From: Fidelibacterota bacterium
Lineage (GTDB): Bacteria > Fidelibacterota > UBA8477 > JABMPR01
Direction: 5' to 3'
Assembly: GCA_016844945.1 (NCBI GenBank)
Contig: JAERTJ010000011.1
Coordinates: 1-64,000, forward strand
DNA length: 64,000 bases
The position numbers and the translations under genes were made by a program. The notes under the pieces were generated by a model. That model ran no database searches and was not told the DNA's origin. It worked only from the letters and a program-made list of their open reading frames with translations. Shown one piece after another: positions 1 to 8,806 of the stretch; position 1 is the first letter of the stretch, and the number at the start of each line of letters is the position of its first letter.

Positions 1-1
1 A

Positions 2-211
2 ATTGAGGGGACAGTTATTGTTCAGGTGCTCATTAATAAAGATGGAAGCACAGGCATGACTAAAGTTCTAAAAGGTGCAGAGGATGCTAGTTTGAATGAA
101 GCAGCACAGGCCGCTTTAAAGGATGTGAAGTGGAAACCAGCAATTGCCAATGAAAAAGCCGTAGCGGTAAAAGTGGCTCTACCTATCGTTTTCAAGTTAG
201 AAGCTAAATAA
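2..211 (+). CDS. TonB C-terminal domain protein (energy transducer), 5'-truncated by window start
   Basis: Frame 2 is open from base 2: IEGTVIVQVLINKDGSTGMTKVLKGAEDASLNEAAQAALKDVKWKPAIANEKAVAVKVALPIVFKLEAK, matching the TonB_C pattern (GxVxVxxxIxxDGxxxxxxVxxS..LxxAAxxAxxxxxFxPA). The 61-aa ORF is only the part after an internal Met. Confidence 0.8.
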   Translation: MEGTVIVQVLINKDGSTGMTKVLKGAEDASLNEAAQAALKDVKWKPAIANEKAVAVKVALPIVFKLEAK

Positions 212-235
212 GCTTCAAATAGAGATCCCGAATAA

Positions 236-279
236 AGAAGGGGTGATCTCGTTGCATGAGATCGCCTCTTCTCATTTTT
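236..279 (+). terminator. Rho-independent terminator after TonB-like gene
   Basis: AGAAGGGGTGATCTC-GTTGCAT-GAGATCGCCTCTTCT: 15-bp stem with two G-U wobbles, followed by CATTTTT. Confidence 0.85.
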
Positions 280-321
280 CAACACCTCGATTGAATGTTC
301 AAAACAACTGTTGAATGTCAA

Positions 322-516
322 TCACTCTCCAACGAGAAACACTTCTTCAATATGAAGATTGAAAACCTGGGAGATATCATAGGCTAGTTTTAATGAGGGG
401 TTATACTTGCCCTTTTCCAGAAACACGATGGTTTCCCGGCGTACATGTACTTTGTCGGCCAGTTGTTGCTGGGTCAAATTCTCTCGCGCACGAAGCTCCT
501 TGATTCTAGTTTTCAT
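322..516 (-). CDS. XRE-family HTH transcriptional regulator, about 64 aa
   Basis: [60 protein letters not shown]. Compact HTH_3; internal Met preferred as start over the 567 ORF start. Confidence 0.9.
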   Translation of the reverse strand: MKTRIKELRARENLTQQQLADKVHVRRETIVFLEKGKYNPSLKLAYDISQVFNLHIEEVFLVGE

Positions 517-910
517 GGGGGAGACCTCTTTTCTTGAGGTAAATCCAGACAAATCGGTGGATAACAAGGGGTCCGATTAAACCAACACCCAGTACATCAC
601 TAATGGTATCCAGTGCCGGATGGAAAAGTGCCAGCCAAACCCAGAGCATAATGGATAGTCTAAAAGCATAGGATGCGGCATAGGCTTCGATACGAAGGGT
701 CATCTCATCAGTGGGTCGTCCGTTGAGGAGCGCTATTACTTCTTTGAAGCCGCCAAAAAAATTTGCAATAGACAGAATAGAGAAAAGTATGATGACAACT
801 CCACTGGATAGCAGACTGCGCTCAATGCCAAATTTGGAATAGAGATATATACTCCCACTTATATAGATGATAACGATTGTAATGAGAACCGGTGATAGGC
901 GTTTAAACAT
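506..910 (-). CDS. Small integral membrane protein (DUF2178-like, typically linked to an XRE regulator)
   Basis: Four hydrophobic segments; 3' end overlaps the XRE gene start; paralogous to the next ORF ([22 protein letters not shown] / RPLEDEMSRMLEIHAGAYAFRYS). Confidence 0.65.
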   Translation of the reverse strand: MFKRLSPVLITIVIIYISGSIYLYSKFGIERSLLSSGVVIILFSILSIANFFGGFKEVIALLNGRPTDEMTLRIEAYAASYAFRLSIMLWVWLALFHPALDTISDVLGVGLIGPLVIHRFVWIYLKKRGLPHEN

Positions 911-1048
911 AGATTTCTCTCCGTGAATAATTCAATTCTGAATGGATTGATGAAACCGATTGGCTAGAGGCTCAGGGTTAAGCTCACAGTGTGTGCGCTT
1001 CTCTACAACTAAATCATTTTGAATTATGTGTTCGTCCATGATTTCACA

Positions 1049-1465
1049 TTAATCCTGGGAAGAAAGAGGCAAGCCCTTCTGCTTAAAGTAAAGCCAACAA
1101 AGACCGAAGATTGCACCAGCAGCCAATATCCCAATTCCCAAAAGTTCCTCTGGATCAGGAATCTTATCGCGGAAAATAAAAATCGCGAACCATGAAATCA
1201 TTGAGTAGCGAAATGCATATGCACCTGCATGTATTTCAAGCATTCGACTCATCTCATCCTCAAGAGGTCGATCTGCCTTACGGTCTTGTGCATTTTTTAA
1301 ACTACGGTATAAAGGGATAATCATCAGGATTAATGAGAGACCAAGAATGGCTGTTATCTTGATACTTAACCCTTCCTGATATCCCAGTAGATAAAAAACT
1401 AGACCGCCAATCAGTACTGCTGCCAGAGTGGGAACTATTACTATTTTCGTGTTATTGTTGGGCAT
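1049..1465 (-). CDS. Small integral membrane protein, paralog of 506..910
   Basis: Same architecture and shared motifs (EDEMSRMLEIHAGAYAFRYSM, WLYFKQKGLP vs [10 protein letters not shown]). Confidence 0.65.
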   Translation of the reverse strand: MPNNNTKIVIVPTLAAVLIGGLVFYLLGYQEGLSIKITAILGLSLILMIIPLYRSLKNAQDRKADRPLEDEMSRMLEIHAGAYAFRYSMISWFAIFIFRDKIPDPEELLGIGILAAGAIFGLCWLYFKQKGLPLSSQD

Positions 1466-1482
1466 GTGATCCTCCTATTGTA

Positions 1483-1546
1483 TAAATCTAACATAAAGTA
1501 GGATATATCTAACAAATAGCAAGACTTAAGTTATATATATCTAACA
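1483..1546 (-). promoter_or_regulatory. Helically phased direct repeats upstream of 1049..1465 (candidate operator)
   Basis: TAAATCTAACA 1483-1493, TATATCTAACA 1504-1514, TATATCTAACA 1536-1546; start-to-start spacing 21 and 32 bp. Confidence 0.5.
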
Positions 1547-1676
1547 ATACCTAAGCTGACGTCCTCAAAAGTCGGCGAGAAACGGTTGTCTGCGTTAATA
1601 TGGAGTTATCACACGTTTTCATAGTGTATTTTGAGAAATCCTGTCAATATTATTAGTCGCCCTTAAATATACGCTG

Positions 1677-2798
1677 ATGGAGCAAACCACTTTGAAGAAA
1701 CGACAACTCATTCCAATGCTTATAACCCTGATGTTATCGAATGCATTTGGATGGGGATGGGGATCCCACCGCTATATCAATGATGCTGCTGTAGATCACT
1801 TACCCCAGGAGTTGTCATTCTTCCAGGATCATCGAGATTACCTGTCTGAACATGCTGTAGATCCTGATACAGATGACTTTCCTGGATACTACCACTATAT
1901 CGATATTGATTATTATCCTGAATTCTTTGCAGGAACCCTGCCCCATACATGGCAAGCCATGATTGATCTATATGGACAGGATATCATGGAAGACAACGGT
2001 GTAATTCCCTGGGTAATTGAGTGGTGGCTGGCAGATCTGAGCACTTTGATGGCTGCTGGAGATTGGGACAATGTCTGGCAAATCGCAGCAGAACTGGGAC
2101 ACTACGTAGCAGACTCTCATCAAGCTCTTCATTTAACTTTGAATTATAACGGGCAACTCACGAATAATTATGGCATTCATTCACGCTACGAAACACAAAT
2201 GATCAACCCCCATCTAGATGAGCTTACGGCTCCCGATTCAGCTGCAGGATACTGGGATAGTCCCATTGATTCAGTCTTCAAATATATTGACGAAACATTT
2301 CCCATTGTCGATTTGATCATGATCGCTGATGACCGGGCATACGCAGTTGATTCAAACCATGGCTCAACCTACTACGATATGATGTGGGAGGATCTCGCAG
2401 ATACAACCATATGGACAATGGAACAGGCAGCGGTTCATCTTGCAAGTGTCTGGTATACCGCCTGGATAAATGCTGGCTCTCCCTATCCACCAGGACTCTC
2501 GGTTGACCCTATTCAAACACCAGACAACTTGCGAATAGTTGCTTTCCCCAATCCATTCAATGCGTCAACGACTTTTCAATTTCACCTTGAACACTCGGAT
2601 ATGGTTGAGCTAAACATCATTGATTTAAATGGTAGGCTGATCAAGGAGTTGGGAAGTAAATCATTTCCTCCCGGGGCACATGTCATCCATTGGGATGGAT
2701 CGAATCAGCACGGGCAAGCAGTGGATTCAGGAATTTATTTTGTCGAATTGAATCAATCCGGGATGCGAAGTGTAAATAAACTGACCCTGTTAAAATAA
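1677..2798 (+). CDS. Secreted zinc-dependent phospholipase C / S1-P1 nuclease-like protein with T9SS C-terminal sorting domain
   Basis: N-terminal signal, FGWGWGSHRYINDAA, ELGHYVADSHQALHLTLNYNG (His/Asp metal-site pattern), C-terminal FPNPFNASTTFQFHLEHSDMVELNIIDLNGRLIKEL...SGIYFVEL...NKLTLLK. Confidence 0.75.
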   Translation: MEQTTLKKRQLIPMLITLMLSNAFGWGWGSHRYINDAAVDHLPQELSFFQDHRDYLSEHAVDPDTDDFPGYYHYIDIDYYPEFFAGTLPHTWQAMIDLYGQDIMEDNGVIPWVIEWWLADLSTLMAAGDWDNVWQIAAELGHYVADSHQALHLTLNYNGQLTNNYGIHSRYETQMINPHLDELTAPDSAAGYWDSPIDSVFKYIDETFPIVDLIMIADDRAYAVDSNHGSTYYDMMWEDLADTTIWTMEQAAVHLASVWYTAWINAGSPYPPGLSVDPIQTPDNLRIVAFPNPFNASTTFQFHLEHSDMVELNIIDLNGRLIKELGSKSFPPGAHVIHWDGSNQHGQAVDSGIYFVELNQSGMRSVNKLTLLK

Positions 2799-2803
2799 CA
2801 GGG
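2785..2803 (+). other. Inverted repeat spanning the stop codon of 1677..2798
   Basis: CCCTGTTA-AAA-TAACAGGG, perfect 8-bp arms; TAA stop at 2796-2798 lies in the right arm. Confidence 0.6.
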
Positions 2804-2827
2804 GTATTAAATATGGAGGGTAATAGG

Positions 2828-3259
2828 ATGGATCAAGATTTTTACCAAAAAATGAGAACGGATGTGCGCACCTGGCTCCAGTCCAAGACTGGAAAATCAA
2901 GCCAATGGTCCGAGTATGTTTTACTGGCACCCGATCTATTCCACTTGTTGGCAAAACTAGCTCTAGATAAGGATGTTCCGCCAAGTGAGAAGGCAAAAAT
3001 AGCTGGAGCACTGGCTTATTTTGTTTCTCCCATTGATTTGATTCCTGAAGCTCTATTCGGACCCATCGGATATCTTGATGATGTGGCTCTGGCAGCCTTT
3101 GTTATTAATTCGATCATGAAAAATAGCGATCCAGCCATTGTGACACGCCACTGGGCAGGCGAACAGAATATTCTGGAACTGGTGCAGCAAATTGTTGATG
3201 TTGGCTCCGATATGCTTGGGAACAAGATTTGGGATAAACTCAAGAAATTGGTGAATTGA
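2828..3259 (+). CDS. YkvA family (DUF1232) protein
   Basis: KAKIAGALAYFVSPIDLIPEALFGPIGYLDDVALAAFVINSI is the DUF1232 signature; RBS-like GGAGGG upstream of ATG 2828. Confidence 0.8.
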   Translation: MDQDFYQKMRTDVRTWLQSKTGKSSQWSEYVLLAPDLFHLLAKLALDKDVPPSEKAKIAGALAYFVSPIDLIPEALFGPIGYLDDVALAAFVINSIMKNSDPAIVTRHWAGEQNILELVQQIVDVGSDMLGNKIWDKLKKLVN

Positions 3260-3873
3260 TGAAAACCCGGATCGATCCAAAAAGCCTTCTCATCGGTGTA
3301 CTGTCAACGTTGCTGTTGATGAGCCTGATCAGTGCAAAACAAGGGGGAGAAGACCTGGAAGATCTCAAGGTAAATTCACTGACAATTCAGGAAAATGGTT
3401 TTATTCGAATTCTCTCTACAGCTGGTGACAATACCGTTGTGATTTCTGGTGAAGGACCCGGTGGTGGTACCATTATGTTGGCTAATGCTCTGGGTGTCCG
3501 TTCTGTGAGTCTGGGCGCTAATCGAGAAGGGCAAGGGCGTTTTGTATCCTACAATCAGGAAGGCAAAGTCAGCGCACACCTGGGAACAGGTCAGAAAGGG
3601 GAGGGATTCCTGCGGACCTTCAATACACGGGAGGCACCCACAGTTTACCTGGGAGCTAGCACCCAGGGCGGTGGACAACTGGCAACTTACAATGAGGTCG
3701 GGAAAGAGACTGTGTTTTTAGGTACAGGATCGTCAGGTATAGGATTCCTCCGAACAGCAAACGAGTATGGAAAAATGAGTGCCTATCTGGGAACTGGAAA
3801 ATCCAATGCTGGAATGGTCCTATTGTGCGATCGCAACGGCTTGACCCAGTGGGTTGAAAAAGTGGATAAATAG
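3259..3873 (+). CDS. Exported protein with degenerate about 23-25 aa glycine-rich repeats, unknown function
   Basis: Signal-like N-terminus; repeats such as LGTGQKGEGFLRTFNTREAPTVYLG, LGTGSSGIGFLRTANEYGKMSAYLG; ATGA overlap with upstream stop. Confidence 0.65.
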   Translation: MKTRIDPKSLLIGVLSTLLLMSLISAKQGGEDLEDLKVNSLTIQENGFIRILSTAGDNTVVISGEGPGGGTIMLANALGVRSVSLGANREGQGRFVSYNQEGKVSAHLGTGQKGEGFLRTFNTREAPTVYLGASTQGGGQLATYNEVGKETVFLGTGSSGIGFLRTANEYGKMSAYLGTGKSNAGMVLLCDRNGLTQWVEKVDK

Positions 3874-3933
3874 ATTGCAATTGCCTCAGAGTTCATGCTG
3901 ATTCGCAGTTTTTAAACATCATTGGGAAGAAAA

Positions 3934-5976
3934 ATGCATCGTTGGCTCATCCTGATACTACTTACACTGGTTGCCTGTCAAACTGGACGAGAGACTGCCC
4001 TCCAGATTTCAAGTCCTGACAAATCAATTGTTCTATCCCTGGCATTAGAAAATGGGTCACCTGTCTACCAGGTCTCAGTGGATGGTAAAACACTTATCCG
4101 ACCTTCATCCCTTGGAATTGCGCTTCGCAATCAGCCAGACTTTTCAGGTCCATACAAATTGGTTGATCATGAGCTCAACGCTGTAAATGAAAGCTGGGAA
4201 ACTGTCTGGGGACAGGAGAAGCACATTAGCAATCACTTCAATGGAATGAAGATTCTTTTGCAGGAATCCAGTTCTACACAACGCTATATCAACCTACATT
4301 TTCGAGCCTTTAACGATGGTATCGCATTTCGGTACGAGATCCCCAGGCAAGCGGGCATTGACTCCCTCTTTATTACCGAGGAGCGTACAGAATTCAAGTT
4401 TAGTTCTGATGCAGAAGCCTGGTGGAATGAAGGAACATACCTGTTCGATACACCTGAACAATTGTACTATCACACAAATCTGAGCTCAATTGACTCAGCC
4501 AATACACCCGTTACCTGTAAAACTGAGGATGGGTTGTACATCAGTATTCATGAAGCCAATCTGACGGATTATGCCGGGATGATTCTGGAAAAAGACACAG
4601 CTGATCCCTTGAAGTTCTATACTAGTCTGGTTCCCTGGCCTGATGGAGATAAAGTGAAGACCAGGACACCCCTCCTGACACCCTGGCGCACCATTACCAT
4701 AGGACGAAATGCCGCTGACCTGCTTCGCTCCCGGATGATTCTCAATCTGAATGAACCAAATATTTTGTCAGATGTCTCCTGGATCAAACCAATGAAATAC
4801 ATAGGTATCTGGTGGGGGATGCATATTAACAAGTATACCTGGACTCAGGGGGATCGACATGGTGCGACAACTGAGAATACCATGGCGTATATCGATTTTG
4901 CTGCAAAAAACAATATTCAGGGTGTTCTGACAGAAGGTTGGAACCAGGGTTGGGAAGACTGGGGACAAGATGATGCTCTGAACCTCACCACACCCTATGA
5001 TGATTTTGATATTGAAGCTGTGACAAAATATGCACGGGATAACGGTGTTTCCTTCATTGGACATCATGAAACCACAGCGAATGTAAGGTCCTACGAAAGA
5101 CAGTTAGAGGATGCTTTCGCCTTTTATGCAGACCTTGGAATACGTGCGGTTAAAACAGGTTATGTGGGACCTATCAAGCCTGCCGGTCAATACCATTATG
5201 GTCAATGGATGGTTCAACATTTTCGTCGGGTTGTGGAAACTGCTGCCAGGTATAACATTACTTTGGATGTCCACGAACCGGTGAAGGGCACTGGTATTGA
5301 GCGCACCTGGCCAAACATGATGACCCGAGAAGGGGGCAGGGGACAAGAGTACAATGCCTGGAGTGAGGGCAATCCGCCCAACCATACAACGATCCTACCC
5401 TTTACCCGATTATTAGCAGGTCCTATGGATTACACCCCGGGAATTTTTGATATCACTTTCGATGGATATAAACCGGAGAACAGAGTCCACTCAACGCTAG
5501 CGAAACAGTTGGCTCTCATGGTAGTTTTGTATAGCCCACTCCAGATGGCGGCCGATCTTCCTGAGAATTATCAGGGACAACCAGCCTTTCAATTTGTTAG
5601 AGATCTAGCCACAGATTGGGAAGAAACCAGGATTCTCAGCGCAGAAATTGGGGAAGAGGTAACCATAGCAAGAAAATGGCAGGATGAATGGTTTATCGGC
5701 TCAATCACCAATGAAGTAGCTCGGGAGTTGGCGTTCCCTCTGAGTGAGATGATCCAGGATTCAGTTGTAGCAGAGTGTTATGCAGATACAAAAGCATCAG
5801 ATTTCAAAACTAGTCCTACCACTATAATGATCGCATCCTATCTGGCAACGCCTGGAGATTCAATTAAAGTCAGATTAGCTCCAGGGGGTGGTCTGGCTAT
5901 TCGGCTACGACCCATGAATGCCAACGATTATTCACTACCATTGGTATTCAATTTGCACAGTGATCAACTCAAATGA
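3934..5976 (+). CDS. Glycoside hydrolase family 97 (SusB-like alpha-glucosidase/galactosidase), lipoprotein
   Basis: Lipobox LTLVACQTG; WWNEGTYLF, KYIGIWWGMHI, GVLTEGWNQGWEDWG, LAGPMDYTPGIFD motifs typical of GH97. Confidence 0.9.
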   Translation: MHRWLILILLTLVACQTGRETALQISSPDKSIVLSLALENGSPVYQVSVDGKTLIRPSSLGIALRNQPDFSGPYKLVDHELNAVNESWETVWGQEKHISNHFNGMKILLQESSSTQRYINLHFRAFNDGIAFRYEIPRQAGIDSLFITEERTEFKFSSDAEAWWNEGTYLFDTPEQLYYHTNLSSIDSANTPVTCKTEDGLYISIHEANLTDYAGMILEKDTADPLKFYTSLVPWPDGDKVKTRTPLLTPWRTITIGRNAADLLRSRMILNLNEPNILSDVSWIKPMKYIGIWWGMHINKYTWTQGDRHGATTENTMAYIDFAAKNNIQGVLTEGWNQGWEDWGQDDALNLTTPYDDFDIEAVTKYARDNGVSFIGHHETTANVRSYERQLEDAFAFYADLGIRAVKTGYVGPIKPAGQYHYGQWMVQHFRRVVETAARYNITLDVHEPVKGTGIERTWPNMMTREGGRGQEYNAWSEGNPPNHTTILPFTRLLAGPMDYTPGIFDITFDGYKPENRVHSTLAKQLALMVVLYSPLQMAADLPENYQGQPAFQFVRDLATDWEETRILSAEIGEEVTIARKWQDEWFIGSITNEVARELAFPLSEMIQDSVVAECYADTKASDFKTSPTTIMIASYLATPGDSIKVRLAPGGGLAIRLRPMNANDYSLPLVFNLHSDQLK

Positions 5977-8336
5977 TAAAACTTATAGGGGAAATTGTGA
6001 AATTCACTTTAGTAAAAATTTTGGGTGTTTTCGCCCTGGTCTTAATCATGCAATCTTGTTTAACACCTGGAGTCACAACAACAGAAAGCCAGACCATGAA
6101 TATTATTCCTAAACCTCAAGCAATTGAAATATTGAATGGTAAATTTGTTTTTGGTAAAACCACAAGTTTTTGGATTGATGATAAAATATCAAGCAGCTCA
6201 TTCTTCGGGGAATATCTGAAAAACCTGATTCCCGGGCTCCAGCCAGGAACACCTGGAAATGTAGATATTGAATTCAGCATGGAGCCATCAGCCGATATCC
6301 CAAAAGAAGGGTACGAGCTCACCATCAAGTCATCAGGAATTCAGATTCTGGCTCAAGACGAACCAGGATTGTTTTATGCAATCCAAACTCTAAGGCAACT
6401 TCTCCCTATTTCCGTGGAAAACTCAGATGCAAGCATTAGTGGTCATGCAATTCCAGCTACCTTGATCAAGGACTATCCCCGGTTTGGTTGGAGAGGCATG
6501 CATCTGGATGTTTCCCGACACTTCTTCCCTGCAGAATTTATCAAGCAATACATCGATATGATTGCTCTCCACAAAATGAATACTTTTCACTGGCATCTGA
6601 CTGATGACAATGGCTGGCGACTTGAGATCAAAAAATACCCCAAACTTACAGAGATTTGTGCATGGCGAGTAGATCGGGAACATGAGGATTGGCGGAAATG
6701 GTCGCCTATTGAACCTGGCGAGAAAGCCACTTATGGTGGATTCTATACCCAGGATGAAGTGCGAGATATTGTTGCCTATGCAGCAGAGAGACAGATCACT
6801 GTTGTCCCAGAGATTGAAATGCCAGGGCACTCCTCTGAATTATTTGCTGCCTACCCCGAGCTATCCTGTCGTGGCGAAAGACTGGATGTTCGACCAGGCG
6901 GCTACTGGCCCAACAAGGATATTTTGTGCGCTGGAAACGATGATGTCTTTACGCTTCTAGAAGGTGTGATTGATGAAGTCGTAGAAATGTTTCCTGCGAA
7001 ATACATCCATATCGGGGGTGATGAAGCAACCAAAACTTATTGGGAAGAATGTCCCAAATGTCAAGCCCGTATCAAGGATGAAGGTCTTGCCAATGAGCAT
7101 GAATTGCAAAGCTGGTTTATCCAGAAAATGGAAAAATATGTCCTGGCAAAGGGTAAACGAATAATTGGCTGGAATGAGATTCTGGAAGGTGGGCTAGCCC
7201 CGGAAGCTACTGTCATGTCCTGGCAAGGTGAATCAGGTGGAATTAAGGCAGCAAAAGCAGGACATGATGTTATCATGACTCCCTACTCCCATGTATACTT
7301 CGATTATTACCAGGGAGACTCCCAGACCGAACCCCAGGCGATTGGTGGATACTTACCCCTGAAAACCGTGTATGGCTACGAACCTGTTCCAGAAGAGCTA
7401 ACGGAAGATGAAGAGAAGTTTGTACTTGGCTCACAGGCTAATCTATGGACCGAATTTGTCAAAACCACCAGTCATGCTGAATATATGGTTCTGCCTCGCA
7501 TGACAGCCTTGTCTGAAGTTATCTGGTCAGATAAAGACAGTAAGGATTGGCTGGATTTCAGAAATCGACTGAATTATTTACTTCCCAGATTCGAAGCACT
7601 GGATTGGAATTATAGTCGTGGATCCTTTGTAGTGGAAATATTACCCGGCCGTACAGAGAACTCAAAAAATATCAGGGTTGATCTTATCTCAGAGCAAATT
7701 GATATGCAGCTGAGGTATACTATGGATGGATCGGACCCTACAGCTGAATCCCCCTTGTATGAAGAACCTTTAAGCTTGAATGAGGATGCACTGGTTCGTG
7801 CTAGTATCTTTGATGGAGACACGCGTGCTGGGCGTATCATTCAACGTGGTTTTGCATTTCATCATGCATTGGATGCCAAAGGGGTATATAAGATGCCCTA
7901 TAGCAGATGGTACAAGGCAGGTGGAGACCAGGGTTTGCTGGATGGTATCCTGGGTAGCGAAAATCATAAGGATGGAACCTGGCAGGGTTTCCAGGTGGAT
8001 GATCTTGAGTTAACTATAGATCTGGGTGAAGAGAGGACAATTTTCAAAACGGAAATGAATTTCCTCCAATCAACCAATTCATGGATATTCATGCCAGAAT
8101 ACATTGAGGTGAGTCTTTCCAGAGATGGTGAGAATTGGGAAGTGGTTGACCGTGTAGATAATGAAGTCAATGAAAAGGATGAAAATATTGGTATCCACAG
8201 GCTTTCTGCAGGATTCCCATCTCAGAAAACCAGGTATGTAAAAGTGCTGGCTAAGAACCGTGGGATTTGTCCTGACTGGCATCAAGGAGCTGGCGACAAA
8301 GCCTGGATCATGTGCGATGAGGTTATTGTTCGATAG
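5973..8336 (+). CDS. Glycoside hydrolase family 20 beta-N-acetylhexosaminidase, lipoprotein, with C-terminal F5/8C-like region
   Basis: RGMHLDVSRHFFP, NTFHWHLTDDNGWRLEIKKYPKL, YIHIGGDEATKTYWEECPKC; ATGA overlap with GH97 gene. Confidence 0.92.
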   Translation: MIKLIGEIVKFTLVKILGVFALVLIMQSCLTPGVTTTESQTMNIIPKPQAIEILNGKFVFGKTTSFWIDDKISSSSFFGEYLKNLIPGLQPGTPGNVDIEFSMEPSADIPKEGYELTIKSSGIQILAQDEPGLFYAIQTLRQLLPISVENSDASISGHAIPATLIKDYPRFGWRGMHLDVSRHFFPAEFIKQYIDMIALHKMNTFHWHLTDDNGWRLEIKKYPKLTEICAWRVDREHEDWRKWSPIEPGEKATYGGFYTQDEVRDIVAYAAERQITVVPEIEMPGHSSELFAAYPELSCRGERLDVRPGGYWPNKDILCAGNDDVFTLLEGVIDEVVEMFPAKYIHIGGDEATKTYWEECPKCQARIKDEGLANEHELQSWFIQKMEKYVLAKGKRIIGWNEILEGGLAPEATVMSWQGESGGIKAAKAGHDVIMTPYSHVYFDYYQGDSQTEPQAIGGYLPLKTVYGYEPVPEELTEDEEKFVLGSQANLWTEFVKTTSHAEYMVLPRMTALSEVIWSDKDSKDWLDFRNRLNYLLPRFEALDWNYSRGSFVVEILPGRTENSKNIRVDLISEQIDMQLRYTMDGSDPTAESPLYEEPLSLNEDALVRASIFDGDTRAGRIIQRGFAFHHALDAKGVYKMPYSRWYKAGGDQGLLDGILGSENHKDGTWQGFQVDDLELTIDLGEERTIFKTEMNFLQSTNSWIFMPEYIEVSLSRDGENWEVVDRVDNEVNEKDENIGIHRLSAGFPSQKTRYVKVLAKNRGICPDWHQGAGDKAWIMCDEVIVR

Positions 8337-8781
8337 AGTATTTCAGAGCCTTGAAGTAAAAGATTTCACGGTGGGGTTGTGGCAGGTTATCCAACCACCC
8401 ACTCACTACAAAGCCATGCTTCTCATGCATCCGTTTTGAAGGCTCATTATCATCTTCAGTTGAGCTGAAAAATTTGCCTGATAGACAATGATGGTCTTCA
8501 ATATATTGGATTAGAGCAGATGCCATCCCCGTTCTGCGTACTGATTTATCAGTAACCACCAGTTTCAAGAAGGTACAGCCGAACCAATCAGGATCAAAAG
8601 TTGCATAGGCTAAGATTTTGCTATCCCGCAGACATACCACCATTTTTTTCTGAGGAATCATTACCTGAAAATGGTCACGCCGCTTTTCACGGTTGAAGAT
8701 ATTAAAGTTGGGTGCATCGATTGCCACACATGCTTTAAGATCAGCGGGGACGGCAAGTCGAATCATAAACTTCTTCTTCAT
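8323..8781 (-). CDS. GNAT family N-acetyltransferase
   Basis: FLKLVVTDKSVRRTGMASALIQYIEDHH...SSTEDDNEPSKRMHEKHGFVVSGWLDNL; 3' end overlaps GH20 convergently. Confidence 0.8.
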   Translation of the reverse strand: MKKKFMIRLAVPADLKACVAIDAPNFNIFNREKRRDHFQVMIPQKKMVVCLRDSKILAYATFDPDWFGCTFLKLVVTDKSVRRTGMASALIQYIEDHHCLSGKFFSSTEDDNEPSKRMHEKHGFVVSGWLDNLPQPHREIFYFKALKYSIEQ

Positions 8782-8806
8782 TGACTCATCTATGGCTGAA
8801 TAGCTC

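Noticed and set aside
3016-3880. Antisense ORFs over 2790-3880 (3016..3243, 3053..3280, 3376..3678, 3656..3880)
   Set aside because: Shadow ORFs opposite well-supported coding sequence; low-complexity or Cys/Pro-rich composition and no recognisable domain.
6423-6960. ORFs 6423..6830 (-) and 6682..6960 (+) within GH20
   Set aside because: Overlap the strongly conserved GH20 catalytic region; alternative-frame artefacts.
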